64,000 bases of DNA from NCBI RefSeq assembly GCF_013927005.1, contig NZ_CP055930.1, positions 3,720,001-3,784,000 on the forward strand, in the 5' to 3' direction. The stretch's first letter is position 1, and every line of letters begins with the position of its first letter. A model generated the notes under the pieces. The model was given only the letters and a program-made list of their open reading frames with translations, had not been told where the DNA came from and ran no database searches. The stretch comes from Enterobacter sp. RHBSTW-00175. GTDB taxonomy: Bacteria; Pseudomonadota; Gammaproteobacteria; Enterobacterales; Enterobacteriaceae. The translations under genes and the position numbers were made by a program. This document shows positions 37,930 to 50,773 of this stretch, one piece after another.

Positions 37930-38411
37930 AAGAACGAATCGCGCAGCTGAAATCGCGTTACCAGAATTACAGCGCCAGAGAAAAAATAATCTTAAAAGTG
38001 TGTGCCGCCGCAATAGGCTGCGCCGCGGTGTACTACGCCGGAGTGATCCCGCTGGATAATATGATTCAGGGCAGTAAATCAACACTGGCCCGACAAACGG
38101 AAACCCTGAACTGGATGCGTGTCGAAATTGATAAAAACCATCTTCAGATGCTTCAGGTTAAAACGGATAACCCACGCAGTGTTGTGGAAAATAGCGCTCA
38201 TGAGATTAATTTATCGCTCAGTGATGTGCGCCAGGATGGGCAGACATTATCGTTCGTGGTGAGCCGGGTGAATGTTTATGAATTAAAAAACTGGTTGCGT
38301 GAAATCAATCAGACTTCGGGAGTCCGGTTGCAGAAAATGAACCTTACCCCTGTTGACCATATCAGCGATGTCAAAGCCGAAATTCAACTGACCTGGATGA
38401 AAATAACATGA
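37926..38411 (+). CDS. gspM: Type II secretion protein GspM
   Basis: 161 residues: short cytosolic N-terminus, one helix (about 21-41, KVCAAAIGCAAVYYAGVIPL), periplasmic coiled and ferredoxin-like part ending IQLTWMKIT. Stabilises GspL. gspN, present in some clusters, is absent; gspO follows with a four-base overlap. Confidence 0.93.
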   Translation: MKERIAQLKSRYQNYSAREKIILKVCAAAIGCAAVYYAGVIPLDNMIQGSKSTLARQTETLNWMRVEIDKNHLQMLQVKTDNPRSVVENSAHEINLSLSDVRQDGQTLSFVVSRVNVYELKNWLREINQTSGVRLQKMNLTPVDHISDVKAEIQLTWMKIT

Positions 38412-39205
38412 ATACCTTCGCACTGATCCGGGAGGTTTACCCTGTTGGGTTTCCCGTAATGAGTGCGGTGTTAGGCGCAATTACGGGCAGTTTTCTGGGG
38501 GTTGTGGCAGAGCGCGTGCCGGCAATGGTGATGGAAGACGAGGGATGCGGCAATCTACTGTTCCCGGGCTCTCACTGCCCGGTGTGCCAGCATTCGCTGA
38601 GGGTTTGGGAGAATATTCCGCTGCTGAGCTGGCTGTTTCTGCGCGGACGTTGCAGCCAGTGCCGCACGGCGATCCCGCTGCGCATCTTCCTGATTGAGCT
38701 TTTCACCGCGCTGTTTTTTGGCACAACGGCCTGGTGTGTACCTGATGTGCAGGCACTGCTCGCGCTCTGGCTGCTGGCCGCATTTCTCCTGCCGCTGGCA
38801 ATGATTGACGCGCAGCATCAGTTACTGCCCGATTGCCTGACGCAGCCGCTGTTGTGGGCGGGGCTCCTCTTTCATACGTTCGACCATTCTTTGCCATTGC
38901 GCGATGCGCTTTTTGGCGCAGTGGCGGGGTACCTTTCGCTGTGGCTGGTGTACTGGGCTTTTCGCCTGGCGACGGGGCGCGAAGGGCTGGGATACGGTGA
39001 TTTTAAACTGCTGGCGGCGCTGGGGGCATGGTGTGGCTGGCAGGCATTACCTTCTGTTGAGCTGATCGCGGCAGTAAGCGGCATTATTGGTTATTTCATA
39101 TTTAATAATTTAAATAAAAATAACCAAACTATTTCTTTTGGCCCTTATTTATCTGTTGCAGGCATGATTGTTTTTATCGGGCAGGTATTCTCTGTCACAT
39201 TCTAA
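38408..39205 (+). CDS. gspO: Prepilin peptidase GspO
   Basis: 265-residue inner-membrane aspartic protease and N-methylase that processes GspG-K. The zinc-binding cytosolic loop has the paired cysteines CPVC and CSQC (about residues 57-86). Catalytic aspartates lie in MIDAQHQLLPD (about 137) and GYGDFKLL (about 198). About eight hydrophobic segments. Last gene of the gsp operon; a weak hairpin with T-run follows at 39313. Confidence 0.95.
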   Translation: MNTFALIREVYPVGFPVMSAVLGAITGSFLGVVAERVPAMVMEDEGCGNLLFPGSHCPVCQHSLRVWENIPLLSWLFLRGRCSQCRTAIPLRIFLIELFTALFFGTTAWCVPDVQALLALWLLAAFLLPLAMIDAQHQLLPDCLTQPLLWAGLLFHTFDHSLPLRDALFGAVAGYLSLWLVYWAFRLATGREGLGYGDFKLLAALGAWCGWQALPSVELIAAVSGIIGYFIFNNLNKNNQTISFGPYLSVAGMIVFIGQVFSVTF

Positions 39206-39312
39206 ATGTACAGGTCAAGGTTTTTTGAAATTTTTTTCGACGGGGAAATGAAAGGTATCTGCTTTTTATTCCGTGTATCGTAATAAACATAAAATAGATG
39301 GAGTGGAGCGTG

Positions 39313-39334
39313 TCTCTTTAACAGAGAGATTTTT
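39313..39334 (+). terminator. Weak hairpin after gspO, upstream of the GH18 chitinase
   Basis: TCTCT (39313-39317) pairs with AGAGA (39323-39327) around TTAAC and is followed by GATTTTT. It could end gsp transcripts in the 256-bp gap before the chitinase gene; with only five pairs it may leak. Confidence 0.4.
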
Positions 39335-39443
39335 CAGGTAGTAAATATTTATAGTAATACCCCGCAAGTTATATTGTTTTAACTATTGCATGTAGAAAAT
39401 TCCATGTCTTAAAGGAAGATATGGGTCATTTAATTACGAATAA

Positions 39444-42191
<2,748 letters not shown>

Positions 42192-42206
42192 TCTTCTGAG
42201 CCTGAA

Positions 42207-42266
42207 ATTGTGGGCGTGATATCCGCCCACAATCACTGACCATGCCCCGCTTCGGGTGTGGTCAGT
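42207..42266 (+). terminator. Two consecutive hairpins after the GH18 chitinase gene
   Basis: ATTGTGGGCG (42207-42216) pairs with CGCCCACAAT (42224-42233); then ACTGACCA (42235-42242) pairs with TGGTCAGT (42259-42266). Neither has a T-run, so they may protect the chitinase mRNA rather than stop transcription into the lytic transglycosylase gene. Confidence 0.55.
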
Positions 42267-42329
42267 AAATTCAAATACGTTAACAGGATGTGTGTAAGGA
42301 GAATGACGATATACCACGCCGGGTGAATA

Positions 42330-42782
42330 ATGAAGCGTTTACTGTTGCTGTTATTAATATTGAGTCAAAGCGCATGTGCGAATTGCTGGAATAAGGCGGC
42401 CCATTATTATCATGTCGATCCTTATCTGCTTTATGCCATCGCCAATGTGGAATCAGGAATGAATCCATATGCTGTCGGGAATAATCATGACGGGACGCAC
42501 GACGTTGGATTAATGCAAATTAACAGCTCACATTTCCCAGAACTGGAACGGCAAGGCATTGATGAATACCGCCTGATGACGGAGCCCTGTACCTCCATTA
42601 TGGTTGGTGCATCTATTCTCTCAGGAATGATAAAGGTTTATGGATATAACTGGGAAGCTGTGGGAGCGTATAACGCCGGGCTTAAAAAGGAAAATTATCC
42701 CAAGCGTATGATGTACGCCCATAAAGTCTGGTCGAAGTATCAGCAATTAAAATCTGAGACACACGAGAGAAATAACTGGTGA
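42330..42782 (+). CDS. IagB/VirB1-like lytic transglycosylase
   Basis: 150 residues. N-terminal signal (KRLLLLLLILSQSACA, probable cleavage before NCW) and an SLT lysozyme-like domain: YHVDPYLLYAIANVESGMNP with catalytic Glu, DVGLMQINSSHFPEL, and WEAVGAYNAG. Closest in layout to IagB/EtgA enzymes that open peptidoglycan for type III secretion and similar machines. Lying between the two chitinase genes of a type II secretion cluster, it could open the wall for the secretin, a task usually given to GspA/GspB, which are degenerate here. That link is inference. Confidence 0.88.
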   Translation: MKRLLLLLLILSQSACANCWNKAAHYYHVDPYLLYAIANVESGMNPYAVGNNHDGTHDVGLMQINSSHFPELERQGIDEYRLMTEPCTSIMVGASILSGMIKVYGYNWEAVGAYNAGLKKENYPKRMMYAHKVWSKYQQLKSETHERNNW

Positions 42783-42919
42783 GTTTTTTCTTTTTTGAAG
42801 CGTACTCCTCAGTATTCTTCAGAAAATGAAAAGCAGCTGTCTGGAGCTTATTTATTAATGGATTAATAAATAAGCTGGGATTTTAACTAACATAATCGTA
42901 TTTAACAGGAATAACCGAG

Positions 42920-44719
42920 ATGAATAAAAGGACATTACTGAGCGTATTGATTGCAGGGGCTTGCATAGCACCTGTTATGGCTCAGGCCACCATGCTGAAG
43001 GCAGAAAGCAGCGAGCCTTACACCATGAAAGCCAGCGATCTGGCGAAAAAAGAGAAAGAACTGACGGATTTTCCGCTGATGCAATCTGTGAAGGATACTA
43101 TCCGTACGCTGGACAACGCTTCAGTTGAGCAGATTGAGCCAGGCCGCGCTTCCAACCCGGAAAACGTTAAACGCGTAGAAGGGATCCTGAAAGAGAGCGA
43201 CTGGGAGTACTTGTTCCCGCTGCGCGCCAAAGATTATAGCTACAGCAATTTCCTGAAAGCCGTTGGTAAATTCCCGGCGCTGTGCGACACCTATAAAGAT
43301 GGTCGTGATAGCGACGCCATCTGCCGTAAAGAGCTGGCAACCATGTTTGCTCACTTTGCCCAGGAAACGGGCGGTCACGAAAGCTGGCGTCCTGAAGCCG
43401 AATGGCGTCAGGCATTGGTTTACGTGCGTGAAATGGGCTGGAGCGAAGGCCAGAAGGGCGGTTACAACGGCGAATGTAATACCGACGTCTGGCAGGGTCA
43501 GACCTGGCCGTGCGGGAAAGACAAAGACGGTGATTTCCTGAGCTACTTTGGTCGCGGTGCGAAGCAGTTGTCCTACAACTATAACTACGGTCCGTTCTCC
43601 GAAGCGATGTATGGCGATGTTAAAGTTCTGCTGGAAAAACCAGAGTTGGTTGCGGATACCTGGTTGAACCTGGCGAGCGCCATCTTCTTCTTCGCTTACC
43701 CACAGCCGCCAAAACCAAGCATGTTGCAGGTGATTGACGGTACCTGGCAGCCAAACGATCACGATAAAGCGAATGGCCTGGTCCCTGGTTTCGGCGTGAC
43801 GACCCAAATCATCAACGGTGGCGTTGAGTGCGGCGGTCCGACTGAAATTGCGCAGTCTCAGAACCGTATTAAGTACTACAAAGAGTTCGCTAACTATCTG
43901 AACGTTAAGGTTCCGGCTGACGAAGTACTTGGCTGCGCCAACATGAAGCAATTCGATGAAGGCGGCGCGGGCGCGCTGAAGATTTACTGGGAACAGGACT
44001 GGGGATGGAACGCAGATACACCAGACGGCAAGACCTATGCCTGCCAGCTGGTGGGCTACCAGACACCATTCAGTGCGTTTAAAGACGGCGACTACACCAA
44101 GTGTGTGCAGAAGTTCTATAACGTGAACATCGTGAATGACGACGGTTCAGCGAGCACACCGGATGAAACCCCGACGCCAGTGCCGGACGAAACCCCAGCG
44201 CCAGTACCTGATGAAACCCCGGCAGCGGTAAACCACGCGCCAGTGGCGCAGATTGCGGGTCCAATCGGTGCCGTTGAAGCGGGTGCGCAGGTTTCTCTGA
44301 GTGCTGAAGGTTCTACTGACGAAGACGGTAACAAACTGACCTACACCTGGCGCTCTCAGGATGGCCAGACCGTGACCGGTGAAGACAAAGCGGTTGTGAC
44401 CTTTACCGCGCCAGAAGCGGCGACAGCGCAGCAGTACGAAGTGAGCCTGACCGTCAGCGATGGTGAGCTGAGCAGCAGCACCACCTACTTGCTGAACGTG
44501 AAAGCGAAAGCGGCAACGCCATCACAGGATGAAGGGACTTCCGGCTCTTACGCTGCATGGAGCGCGAACAACAAGTACAAGGCAGGCGATATCGTGAACA
44601 ACCACGGTAAACTGTTCCAGTGCAAACCGTTCCCGTACAGTGGCTGGTGTAACAATGCCCCGGCATACTATGAACCAGGCGCAGGTCTGGCATGGTCTGA
44701 TGCCTGGACGGCTCTGTAA
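42920..44719 (+). CDS. Secreted multi-domain GH19 chitinase
   Basis: 599 residues. Signal peptide about 1-22 ([15 protein letters not shown]). A GH19 catalytic domain lies at about 100-405: [10 protein letters not shown] carries the catalytic Glu, with a second acidic residue expected in the EAEWRQ/ECNTDVW region, and [15 protein letters not shown] is the family substrate-groove motif. Three 8-residue PDETPxPV repeats form a linker (414-437), then a PKD domain (about 440-530) and a C-terminal CBM5/12-type module ([24 protein letters not shown]). Complements GH18 with the inverting mechanism. A likely substrate of the upstream secreton. A strong terminator follows. Confidence 0.94.
   Translation: MNKRTLLSVLIAGACIAPVMAQATMLKAESSEPYTMKASDLAKKEKELTDFPLMQSVKDTIRTLDNASVEQIEPGRASNPENVKRVEGILKESDWEYLFPLRAKDYSYSNFLKAVGKFPALCDTYKDGRDSDAICRKELATMFAHFAQETGGHESWRPEAEWRQALVYVREMGWSEGQKGGYNGECNTDVWQGQTWPCGKDKDGDFLSYFGRGAKQLSYNYNYGPFSEAMYGDVKVLLEKPELVADTWLNLASAIFFFAYPQPPKPSMLQVIDGTWQPNDHDKANGLVPGFGVTTQIINGGVECGGPTEIAQSQNRIKYYKEFANYLNVKVPADEVLGCANMKQFDEGGAGALKIYWEQDWGWNADTPDGKTYACQLVGYQTPFSAFKDGDYTKCVQKFYNVNIVNDDGSASTPDETPTPVPDETPAPVPDETPAAVNHAPVAQIAGPIGAVEAGAQVSLSAEGSTDEDGNKLTYTWRSQDGQTVTGEDKAVVTFTAPEAATAQQYEVSLTVSDGELSSSTTYLLNVKAKAATPSQDEGTSGSYAAWSANNKYKAGDIVNNHGKLFQCKPFPYSGWCNNAPAYYEPGAGLAWSDAWTAL
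44159..44230 (+). repeat. Three 24-bp tandem repeats in the GH19 chitinase linker
   Basis: Three units of PDETPx(P/A)V between the catalytic and PKD domains. Similar in spirit to the DEGT-P linker of the GH18 enzyme but with a different unit, so the linkers arose separately. Confidence 0.85.
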
Positions 44720-44724
44720 AAAAC

Positions 44725-44752
44725 AAACGGCAACCTTTGGGTTGCCGTTTTA
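44725..44752 (+). terminator. Intrinsic terminator of the GH19 chitinase gene
   Basis: CGGCAACC (44728-44735) pairs with GGTTGCCG (44740-44747), 4-base loop, followed by TTTT. It closes the accessory island. Confidence 0.9.
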
Positions 44753-44761
44753 GTGTTTGTA

Positions 44762-44812
44762 CCCTCTCCCCGTGGGAGAGGGCCAGGGTGAGGGCATCAG
44801 GCCGCACCCGTT
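44762..44812. repeat. Interspersed palindromic repeat, copy next to ybjS
   Basis: CCCTCTCCCC...GGGAGAGGG followed by CCAGGGTGAGGGCATCAGGCCGCACCC. The same sequence in reverse orientation, about 50 bp, lies after aqpZ and is split there by an IS481 element. It probably acts as a hairpin at the ybjS 3' end. Confidence 0.75.
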
Positions 44813-44815
44813 TAA

Positions 44816-45829
44816 TTATCGATGCAGCTTCCCGTGATCCCGCAACCATGCCGCCGTACGGATAATCCCTTCATCCAGCGTCACAATCGGTTTATAACCC
44901 AGCTCGTTCTCTGCGCGCGAAATATCCAGCGTAAAATCAAAGTTCAGCTTAGACACGCCGTAATGCGTCAGGGCAGGCTCTTTGGCGGATTTATTCCCAA
45001 AACGCTCCATACTGCGGGCAATCATATCCAGCATTGGGTACGGCACAGAGCGAATACGGCAGTTGATTTGCAACTCGTCAATCAGCCGCTGAACAATGCT
45101 GCGAAGTGTGCAGGGCTCACCATTGGTGATGTTATACGCACGGCCAGACACCAGCTTATCGCTATCCGGCTGGCTTGCCAGCCACATGGCGTGAATGGCG
45201 TTTTCGTAGTAGGTCATGTCCACCAGCGCATCGCCGCCACGTGGCAGCAACACGCTGCCGTAGTGGTGCATCATCTGCGCCAGGCGCGGGATAAACACTT
45301 TGTCGTGCGGCCCGAACAGGCTTTGCGGGCGCAGTACGGTAAACCGCGTATGCGGGTTAGACTGCGCCAGCAGATCGATCACCTCTTCACTGGCCGCCTT
45401 GCTGCGGGCAAACTCACAGGCAAAACGTGCCGGGCGGAAATCTTCCTGAATATCGCGATGATGGTGATAATCGAAATAGAGCGACGGCGAGGAGATATGA
45501 ACAAAGTTACGCACGCCCCAGGCAACGGCCCATTCGCCCAGACGACGCGTGGCGCGTACGTTGGCAAGATCAAAGGCCTCCTGCGTACCCCAGGGAGAGG
45601 TAAAGCTGGAGCAGTGCCACAGCGTATCGATACCGGCGAGCATCACTTTCGCCTGTGAGGAAACCAGTTCCGTCAGGTCGGCATGAACAAATTCTGCGCC
45701 CATTTTTTGCAGCAGCTTGCCCATCGCCTCGTTGCGGCCGGTAGCTCTGACGCTAACGCCTTTGTTGCGCAGAAACTCGACCGCGTTTCGGCCTAAGCCG
45801 CTGGTTGCACCGGTAACCAGTACCTTCAT
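44816..45829 (-). CDS. ybjS: NAD(P)-dependent epimerase/dehydratase-like YbjS
   Basis: 337 residues of the extended SDR family. N-terminal glycine motif GATSGLG (residues 7-13) and the active-site [11 protein letters not shown] region; a classical YxxxK is modified, with ARSKAASEE nearby. Function unknown; the E. coli homologue is the neighbour of ybjT. It is the last of the leftward set poxB-ltaE-ybjT-ybjS, 93 bases after ybjT. In E. coli it directly follows amiD; here the island lies between. Confidence 0.9.
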   Translation of the reverse strand: MKVLVTGATSGLGRNAVEFLRNKGVSVRATGRNEAMGKLLQKMGAEFVHADLTELVSSQAKVMLAGIDTLWHCSSFTSPWGTQEAFDLANVRATRRLGEWAVAWGVRNFVHISSPSLYFDYHHHRDIQEDFRPARFACEFARSKAASEEVIDLLAQSNPHTRFTVLRPQSLFGPHDKVFIPRLAQMMHHYGSVLLPRGGDALVDMTYYENAIHAMWLASQPDSDKLVSGRAYNITNGEPCTLRSIVQRLIDELQINCRIRSVPYPMLDMIARSMERFGNKSAKEPALTHYGVSKLNFDFTLDISRAENELGYKPIVTLDEGIIRTAAWLRDHGKLHR

Positions 45830-45922
45830 ATCGATCCACTGTGTTGAAAAAGAATTTCGTGCGCATTCTTCCGTGAATTACGCCTGTATGCAATGGGAAA
45901 GGTGAAAGAATAAGACTTTTAT

Positions 45923-47359
45923 TTAGATCTTTTCCTTCTTTTGTTCTGCAAGTTGCGCAATGCGTTTTGCCATTCCCCGGAAGATAAACAGATGCGCCGG
46001 GATCATCAACAACCAGTAGAACAGGCCCGGCATTCCATGCGGATGCCACCAGGCCCGAACGTCCAGTTCACGGTGGCTGCCTTTATCTTTCAGGGTAAAA
46101 CAGAGCCGCCCAAGCCCGGGCGCTTTCATGCCAAACAGCAGCGCCAGCTGCTTTTCGGGTTCAACGATGATTACCTTCCAGCTGTCCACGGTATCGCCCA
46201 CGTTAAGGTACGGATGAGCCGGGCGACCTTTTGCGAGCTTATGCCCAATCAACAGATCCATTGCGCCACGGGTTTGCCAGAGAATATTGCCAAAGAAATA
46301 GCGCTCTTTGCCGCCAATCTGGTTAATCACTTCCCAAAGGGCTTCCAGGCTGGCGGCGGTTTTCACCGTACAGCCAGCCTGTTTCGGGTAGTAGCCGTAC
46401 TCCGGGCGCCAGCGGGCAAAAGCCTGGGTGTCGTAGCCCCAGTCGCTGGAGTTCACCAGTTTTTCTTCTTCTTTGAGTGTGTTGCGTACAGCATCATCAA
46501 AACGGATCAACGTTTGCGGGATCAGCGCGCGAAGCTCGCGATCGTCAGCCAGAAGATCGTGTTTTAGCCCCTGGATCAACGCTTTTGCCGTGGTTGGCGG
46601 CACTGAGGTAATGACATTCAAAAACCATACGGAGATCCAGCGGGTCGGGAAGGGGATGGGGAGCAGCCAGCGATGGCGGCCGCTGACCTGCATGAAATGT
46701 TCGAATTGTTCCTGATAGCTCAACACTTCCGGGCCTGCGGCTTCCAGCACCCGATGCTGGTCAGCGGGGTGCTCCAGCAGAGACACCAGATAATGCAGCA
46801 GGTTTTCCAGCGCAATGGGCGTGGTACGTGAGCGCACCCAGCGTGGGGGGGTCAGCACCGGCAGGTTATAGACCATATCACGCATCACTTCGAAGGCGGC
46901 TGAACCGGCCCCGACGATGATCCCCGCCCGCAGTTCGGTCACGGGGATCCCGGCACTGCGTAATGTTTCCGCAGTCAGCTGACGCGCGCGCAGGTGATCG
47001 GATTGCTCATGAACAGGCGCCTGGAGAGAGCTTAAAAAAATCACCTGTTTAACTGGTGATTGCAGCAGGGCATCGCGAACGTTCATCGCTACCTGGCGCT
47101 CATGGGCGATAAAATCACCGCCTTCGCCCATGCTGTGCACCAGATAATAAAGCGTGTCGACACCTTCCAGCAGCGTAGTCAGACCTTGCGGCCAGTTTAA
47201 ATCTACGCTGTGGCAAGTGACGTTCGGCAGGTTTTGCTTTTGCAGGCGTCCAATACTGCGTGCCGCAGCCAGCACCTGATGGCCTTGCTGGCTTAATACC
47301 GTCGTCAGGTGCTGGCCAATATAGCCACTGGCACCCAGCACCAGAATACGTTGCGGCAC
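45923..47359 (-). CDS. ybjT: YbjT: NAD(P)-binding SDR fused to a DUF2867 domain
   Basis: 478 residues. N-terminal atypical SDR (about 1-290) with Rossmann motif [10 protein letters not shown] at 9-18, followed by a C-terminal DUF2867 domain (about 320-470; [33 protein letters not shown]) and a terminal hydrophobic segment. Predicted oxidoreductase, substrate unknown. Fourteen bases behind ltaE, so probably one transcript. Confidence 0.9.
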   Translation of the reverse strand: MPQRILVLGASGYIGQHLTTVLSQQGHQVLAAARSIGRLQKQNLPNVTCHSVDLNWPQGLTTLLEGVDTLYYLVHSMGEGGDFIAHERQVAMNVRDALLQSPVKQVIFLSSLQAPVHEQSDHLRARQLTAETLRSAGIPVTELRAGIIVGAGSAAFEVMRDMVYNLPVLTPPRWVRSRTTPIALENLLHYLVSLLEHPADQHRVLEAAGPEVLSYQEQFEHFMQVSGRHRWLLPIPFPTRWISVWFLNVITSVPPTTAKALIQGLKHDLLADDRELRALIPQTLIRFDDAVRNTLKEEEKLVNSSDWGYDTQAFARWRPEYGYYPKQAGCTVKTAASLEALWEVINQIGGKERYFFGNILWQTRGAMDLLIGHKLAKGRPAHPYLNVGDTVDSWKVIIVEPEKQLALLFGMKAPGLGRLCFTLKDKGSHRELDVRAWWHPHGMPGLFYWLLMIPAHLFIFRGMAKRIAQLAEQKKEKI

Positions 47360-47373
47360 GTTACGCTCCTTTG

Positions 47374-48375
47374 TTAACGCTGTAAAAATGCCTGCCAGTG
47401 GCTCACCACCTGGGCAAGCTGCTCACGGCTAACATCAAGATGCATCACCAGGCGCACAATCGGAGAGGCATTCAGCAGAACGCCGCGCGCTTTCATAAAT
47501 TCGCCCAGCGCGGCCGCGTTATCCTCGCCTACGCGAACAAACAGCATGTTGGTGTCGTGACGCATCACGTCTGCGCCAATTTCACGCAGTTGCGAAGCCA
47601 TCCAGGCAGCATTGTCGTGGTCGTCTTTCAGACGCGCGACGTTGTTTTTCAGCGCATACAAGCCTGCGGCTGCGAGGATCCCGGCCTGACGCATTCCGCC
47701 GCCGGTCATTTTACGCCAGCGATTTGCACGCTTAATGTAATCCGCATTGCCCACTAACAGTGAGCCAACCGGCGTGCCCAGACCTTTGGAGAGGCAGATA
47801 GTGAACGAGTCGCAATATTGCACGACCTCTTTCAGTTCACAGCCATACTCCACGATGGCGTTAAAAATACGCGCGCCATCAACGTGCAGGCCGAGTTTGC
47901 GTTCGCGGGTGAATTCCCACGCCGCTTTCAGGTATTCACGCGGCAGTACTTTGCCATTATGGGTGTTTTCCAGGCTTAGCAGTTTTGTGCGCGCGAAGTG
48001 GATGTCGTCGGCTTTGATTTTTGCGGCGACCTTATCGAGCGGCAGGGTGCCGTCAGGCGCAGCATCGATCGGCTGTGGCTGAATGCTGCCGAGCACCGCC
48101 GCACCGCCCGCTTCATACAGGTAGTTATGCGCACCCTGACCGACGATATACTCTTCACCACGCTCACAGTGGCTCAGTAGCGCCACCAGGTTTGCCTGGG
48201 TGCCGGTTGGCAGGAACAGCGCGGCCTCTTTACCGCTTAACTCCGCCGCGTAGCGTTGAAGTTCGTTTACCGTCGGGTCATCGCCGTACACATCGTCCCC
48301 GACCGGGGCGGCCATCATCTCTTCGAGCATGGCGCGCGTTGGGCGGGTAACGGTATCACTGCGTAAATCAATCAT
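47374..48375 (-). CDS. ltaE: Low-specificity L-threonine aldolase LtaE
   Basis: 333-residue PLP enzyme that splits L-threonine and L-allo-threonine to glycine and acetaldehyde. N-terminus [13 protein letters not shown] is the family signature; the PLP-binding Lys is in [14 protein letters not shown] near residue 197; [10 protein letters not shown] contains the cofactor-contacting Asp. Same length as E. coli. 37 bases behind poxB. Confidence 0.95.
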   Translation of the reverse strand: MIDLRSDTVTRPTRAMLEEMMAAPVGDDVYGDDPTVNELQRYAAELSGKEAALFLPTGTQANLVALLSHCERGEEYIVGQGAHNYLYEAGGAAVLGSIQPQPIDAAPDGTLPLDKVAAKIKADDIHFARTKLLSLENTHNGKVLPREYLKAAWEFTRERKLGLHVDGARIFNAIVEYGCELKEVVQYCDSFTICLSKGLGTPVGSLLVGNADYIKRANRWRKMTGGGMRQAGILAAAGLYALKNNVARLKDDHDNAAWMASQLREIGADVMRHDTNMLFVRVGEDNAAALGEFMKARGVLLNASPIVRLVMHLDVSREQLAQVVSHWQAFLQR

Positions 48376-48412
48376 GGCAAGTCCTTATATTTAAAGAGGC
48401 GTGCCAGATGTT

Positions 48413-50131
48413 TTACCTGAGCCAGTTGGTTTTTGCCAGTTCGATTACCTCGTCACCACGGCCATTAATGATGGCGCGCAGCATATAAAGACTAAAACCT
48501 TTGGCCTGTTCCAGCTTGATCTGCGGCGGGATAGCCAGCTCCTCTTTGGCGACCACCACGTCCACCAGTACAGGGCCATCGAGTGAAAATGCGCGTTGTA
48601 GCGCCTCGTCCACGTCGGCGGCTTTTTCCACCCGAATACCGGTAATGCCGCAGGCTTCGGCGATGCGGGCGAAATTTGTATCATGCAGTTCAGTGCCATC
48701 CGTCAGATAGCCACCGGCTTTCATCTCCATCGCCACAAAACCCAGCACGCTGTTGTTAAAGACCACAATTTTGAGCGGCAACTTCATCTGTACCACTGAC
48801 AGGAAATCCCCCATCAACATGCTGAACCCACCGTCACCGCACATTGCCACCACCTGACGTTCCGGCGCAGTGGCTTTAGCGCCCAGCGCCTGTGGCATGG
48901 CGTTGGCCATAGAACCGTGGTTAAACGACCCCAACAGACGCCGCTTGCCGTTCATTTTCAGGTAGCGTGCTGCCCAGACGGTAGGCGTGCCCACGTCACA
49001 GGTAAAGATGGCATCGTCGTCGGCGAAATGGCTGATCTGCTGCGCCAGATACTGCGGATGAATGGCTTTGTCGCTCGGTTTCGCCAGGTCGTCCAGCCCT
49101 TTACGCGCATCGCGGTAATCGCTCAGGGCTTTATCAAGGAACTTACGATCGGTTTTTTCTTCCAGGTGGGGCAGCAGCGCGGCAAGCGTCGATTTGATAT
49201 CGCCCACCAGTGCCATATCTACCTTGCTGTGCGCGCCAATACTCGCCGGGTTGATATCAATCTGAATGATTTTGGCATCCGACGGATAGAACGGACGGTA
49301 GGGGAACTGGGTGCCAAGCAAAATCAGCGTGTCGGCGTTCATCATGGTATGGAAACCGCTGGAGAAACCAATCAGCCCGGTCATGCCCACATCGAACGGG
49401 TTATCGTACTCCACGTGTTCTTTGCCGCGCAGGGCGTGGACAATCGGCGCTTTAAGTTTGCCGGCAAATTCCAGCAGCTCTTTATGCGCGCCCGCACAGC
49501 CGCTGCCGCACAGCAGGGCGATATTGCTGGAGTAACGCAGCAGTTGAGTCAGCTTTTTCAGCTCTTCTTCGGTGGGGGTAACAACGGGCTGTGGCGCGTG
49601 ATACCAGTGGGTGCTGGCGCTTTCAGGCGCGGCTTTCAGCGCAACGTCACCGGGTAAAACCACCACCGATACCCCGCGATTTAGTACCGCTTTGCGCATG
49701 GCAATCGCCAGCACCTGAGGGATCTGTTCCGGGGTGGAAACCAGCTCGCAGTAATGGCTGCATTCACGGAACAGCTCCTGAGGATGCGTCTCCTGAAAAT
49801 AGCCGCTGCCAATCTCTGTTGACGGAATATGTGCGGCAATCGCCAGCACCGGAACATGGTTACGATGACAGTCAAAAAGACCGTTGATCAGATGCAGGTT
49901 TCCTGGCCCGCAGGAGCCTGCGCAAACGGCAAGCTCGCCGGTCAGCTGTGCCTCTGCGCCTGCGGCAAATGCAGCCACTTCTTCATGACGGGTTGGCATC
50001 CATTCGATGGTTTTCATCTTGTTCAGGCTATCGCTTAACCCGTTCAGGGAATCCCCGGTAACACCCCAGATACGTTTTACGCCAGCCTGTTCAAGGGTTT
50101 TTGCGATGTATGCAGCCACAGTTTGTTTCAT
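48413..50131 (-). CDS. poxB: Pyruvate dehydrogenase (quinone) PoxB
   Basis: 572-residue peripheral membrane flavoenzyme that oxidises pyruvate to acetate and CO2, reducing ubiquinone; uses TPP, Mg and FAD. The start at 50131 gives [19 protein letters not shown] and the E. coli length; the open frame to 50188 is discounted. The thiamine-binding motif begins [13 protein letters not shown], the catalytic Glu is in [13 protein letters not shown], and the C-terminal lipid-binding tail ([10 protein letters not shown]) is conserved. In E. coli it is RpoS-dependent. Divergent from the DoxX-like gene. Confidence 0.96.
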   Translation of the reverse strand: MKQTVAAYIAKTLEQAGVKRIWGVTGDSLNGLSDSLNKMKTIEWMPTRHEEVAAFAAGAEAQLTGELAVCAGSCGPGNLHLINGLFDCHRNHVPVLAIAAHIPSTEIGSGYFQETHPQELFRECSHYCELVSTPEQIPQVLAIAMRKAVLNRGVSVVVLPGDVALKAAPESASTHWYHAPQPVVTPTEEELKKLTQLLRYSSNIALLCGSGCAGAHKELLEFAGKLKAPIVHALRGKEHVEYDNPFDVGMTGLIGFSSGFHTMMNADTLILLGTQFPYRPFYPSDAKIIQIDINPASIGAHSKVDMALVGDIKSTLAALLPHLEEKTDRKFLDKALSDYRDARKGLDDLAKPSDKAIHPQYLAQQISHFADDDAIFTCDVGTPTVWAARYLKMNGKRRLLGSFNHGSMANAMPQALGAKATAPERQVVAMCGDGGFSMLMGDFLSVVQMKLPLKIVVFNNSVLGFVAMEMKAGGYLTDGTELHDTNFARIAEACGITGIRVEKAADVDEALQRAFSLDGPVLVDVVVAKEELAIPPQIKLEQAKGFSLYMLRAIINGRGDEVIELAKTNWLR

Positions 50132-50283
50132 GGTGATCCTTCTCCTGTTTGTGATACCGCCTACAAGCTTAGATGAAACTCGCCGCAACGCCCGATGGAT
50201 CCCCCTTATTTAAAGGTGCTTTTCATTGGTTACTATTCGTCATAATCTGATGATACCTCGGGTAAAAACAGGAATAATTTCAG

Positions 50284-50718
50284 ATGGTTAAAGCAATGTT
50301 AATTGCTGTTAATAAAAAGCTAGCGTGCGACGATCTCGGCAAACTCTTGTTACGACTTGCCGTGGGTGGGCTGATGCTGTTTCACGGCCTGCATAAGCTG
50401 TTTGGTGGCGTGGGATTCATTAGCGGGATGCTGGTGGAAAAAGGGTTACCAGGGTTTATCGCCTACGGTGTGTTAATTGGTGAAGTGGTGGCCCCGGTGC
50501 TGATTGTTCTGGGTCTTTTCACGCGTCCGGCGGCACTGGTGCTGGCGTTTACTATGGTGATTGCGTGGCTGATGGTGGGAACGGGTAAAACCTTCGCGCT
50601 GGATGCGGTTGGCGCATGGGCCATTGAAAGCCTGGTGTACTTCTTTATCGGCGCACTGGCAGTGGCATTTTTAGGGGCAGGGCGTTACGCAGTGGGGAAA
50701 GACCCCGCGTATAAGTAA
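50284..50718 (+). CDS. DoxX-family membrane protein
   Basis: 144 residues with four hydrophobic helices (about 19-40, 57-78, 82-101 and 113-135) and the DoxX pattern RLAVGGLMLFHGLHKLFGG near the start. Similar E. coli proteins (YphA, YqjF) have unknown roles; some DoxX proteins act in redox or thiol stress. K-12 has no gene here. Divergent from poxB across 152 bases, so coordinated control with pyruvate oxidase is possible. AGGA lies ten bases before ATG 50284; ATG 50296 is an alternative start. Confidence 0.87.
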   Translation: MVKAMLIAVNKKLACDDLGKLLLRLAVGGLMLFHGLHKLFGGVGFISGMLVEKGLPGFIAYGVLIGEVVAPVLIVLGLFTRPAALVLAFTMVIAWLMVGTGKTFALDAVGAWAIESLVYFFIGALAVAFLGAGRYAVGKDPAYK

Positions 50719-50734
50719 TCGGGGTTTGAAGTTG

Positions 50735-50773
50735 TAGGCCCGGTAAGCGCAGCGCCACCGGGCTGTCTTTTTT
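50735..50773 (+). repeat. REP element doubling as terminator after the DoxX gene
   Basis: GCCCGGT (50738-50744) pairs with ACCGGGC (50757-50763) and is followed by TGTCTTTTTT. REP-like in sequence, with a T-run that makes it a plausible plus-strand terminator ahead of convergent hcr. Confidence 0.75.

Noticed and set aside
44762..44812. Possible CRISPR or phage attachment repeat
   Set aside because: Only dispersed single palindromes without spacers or integrase; better read as an interspersed 3'-end repeat.
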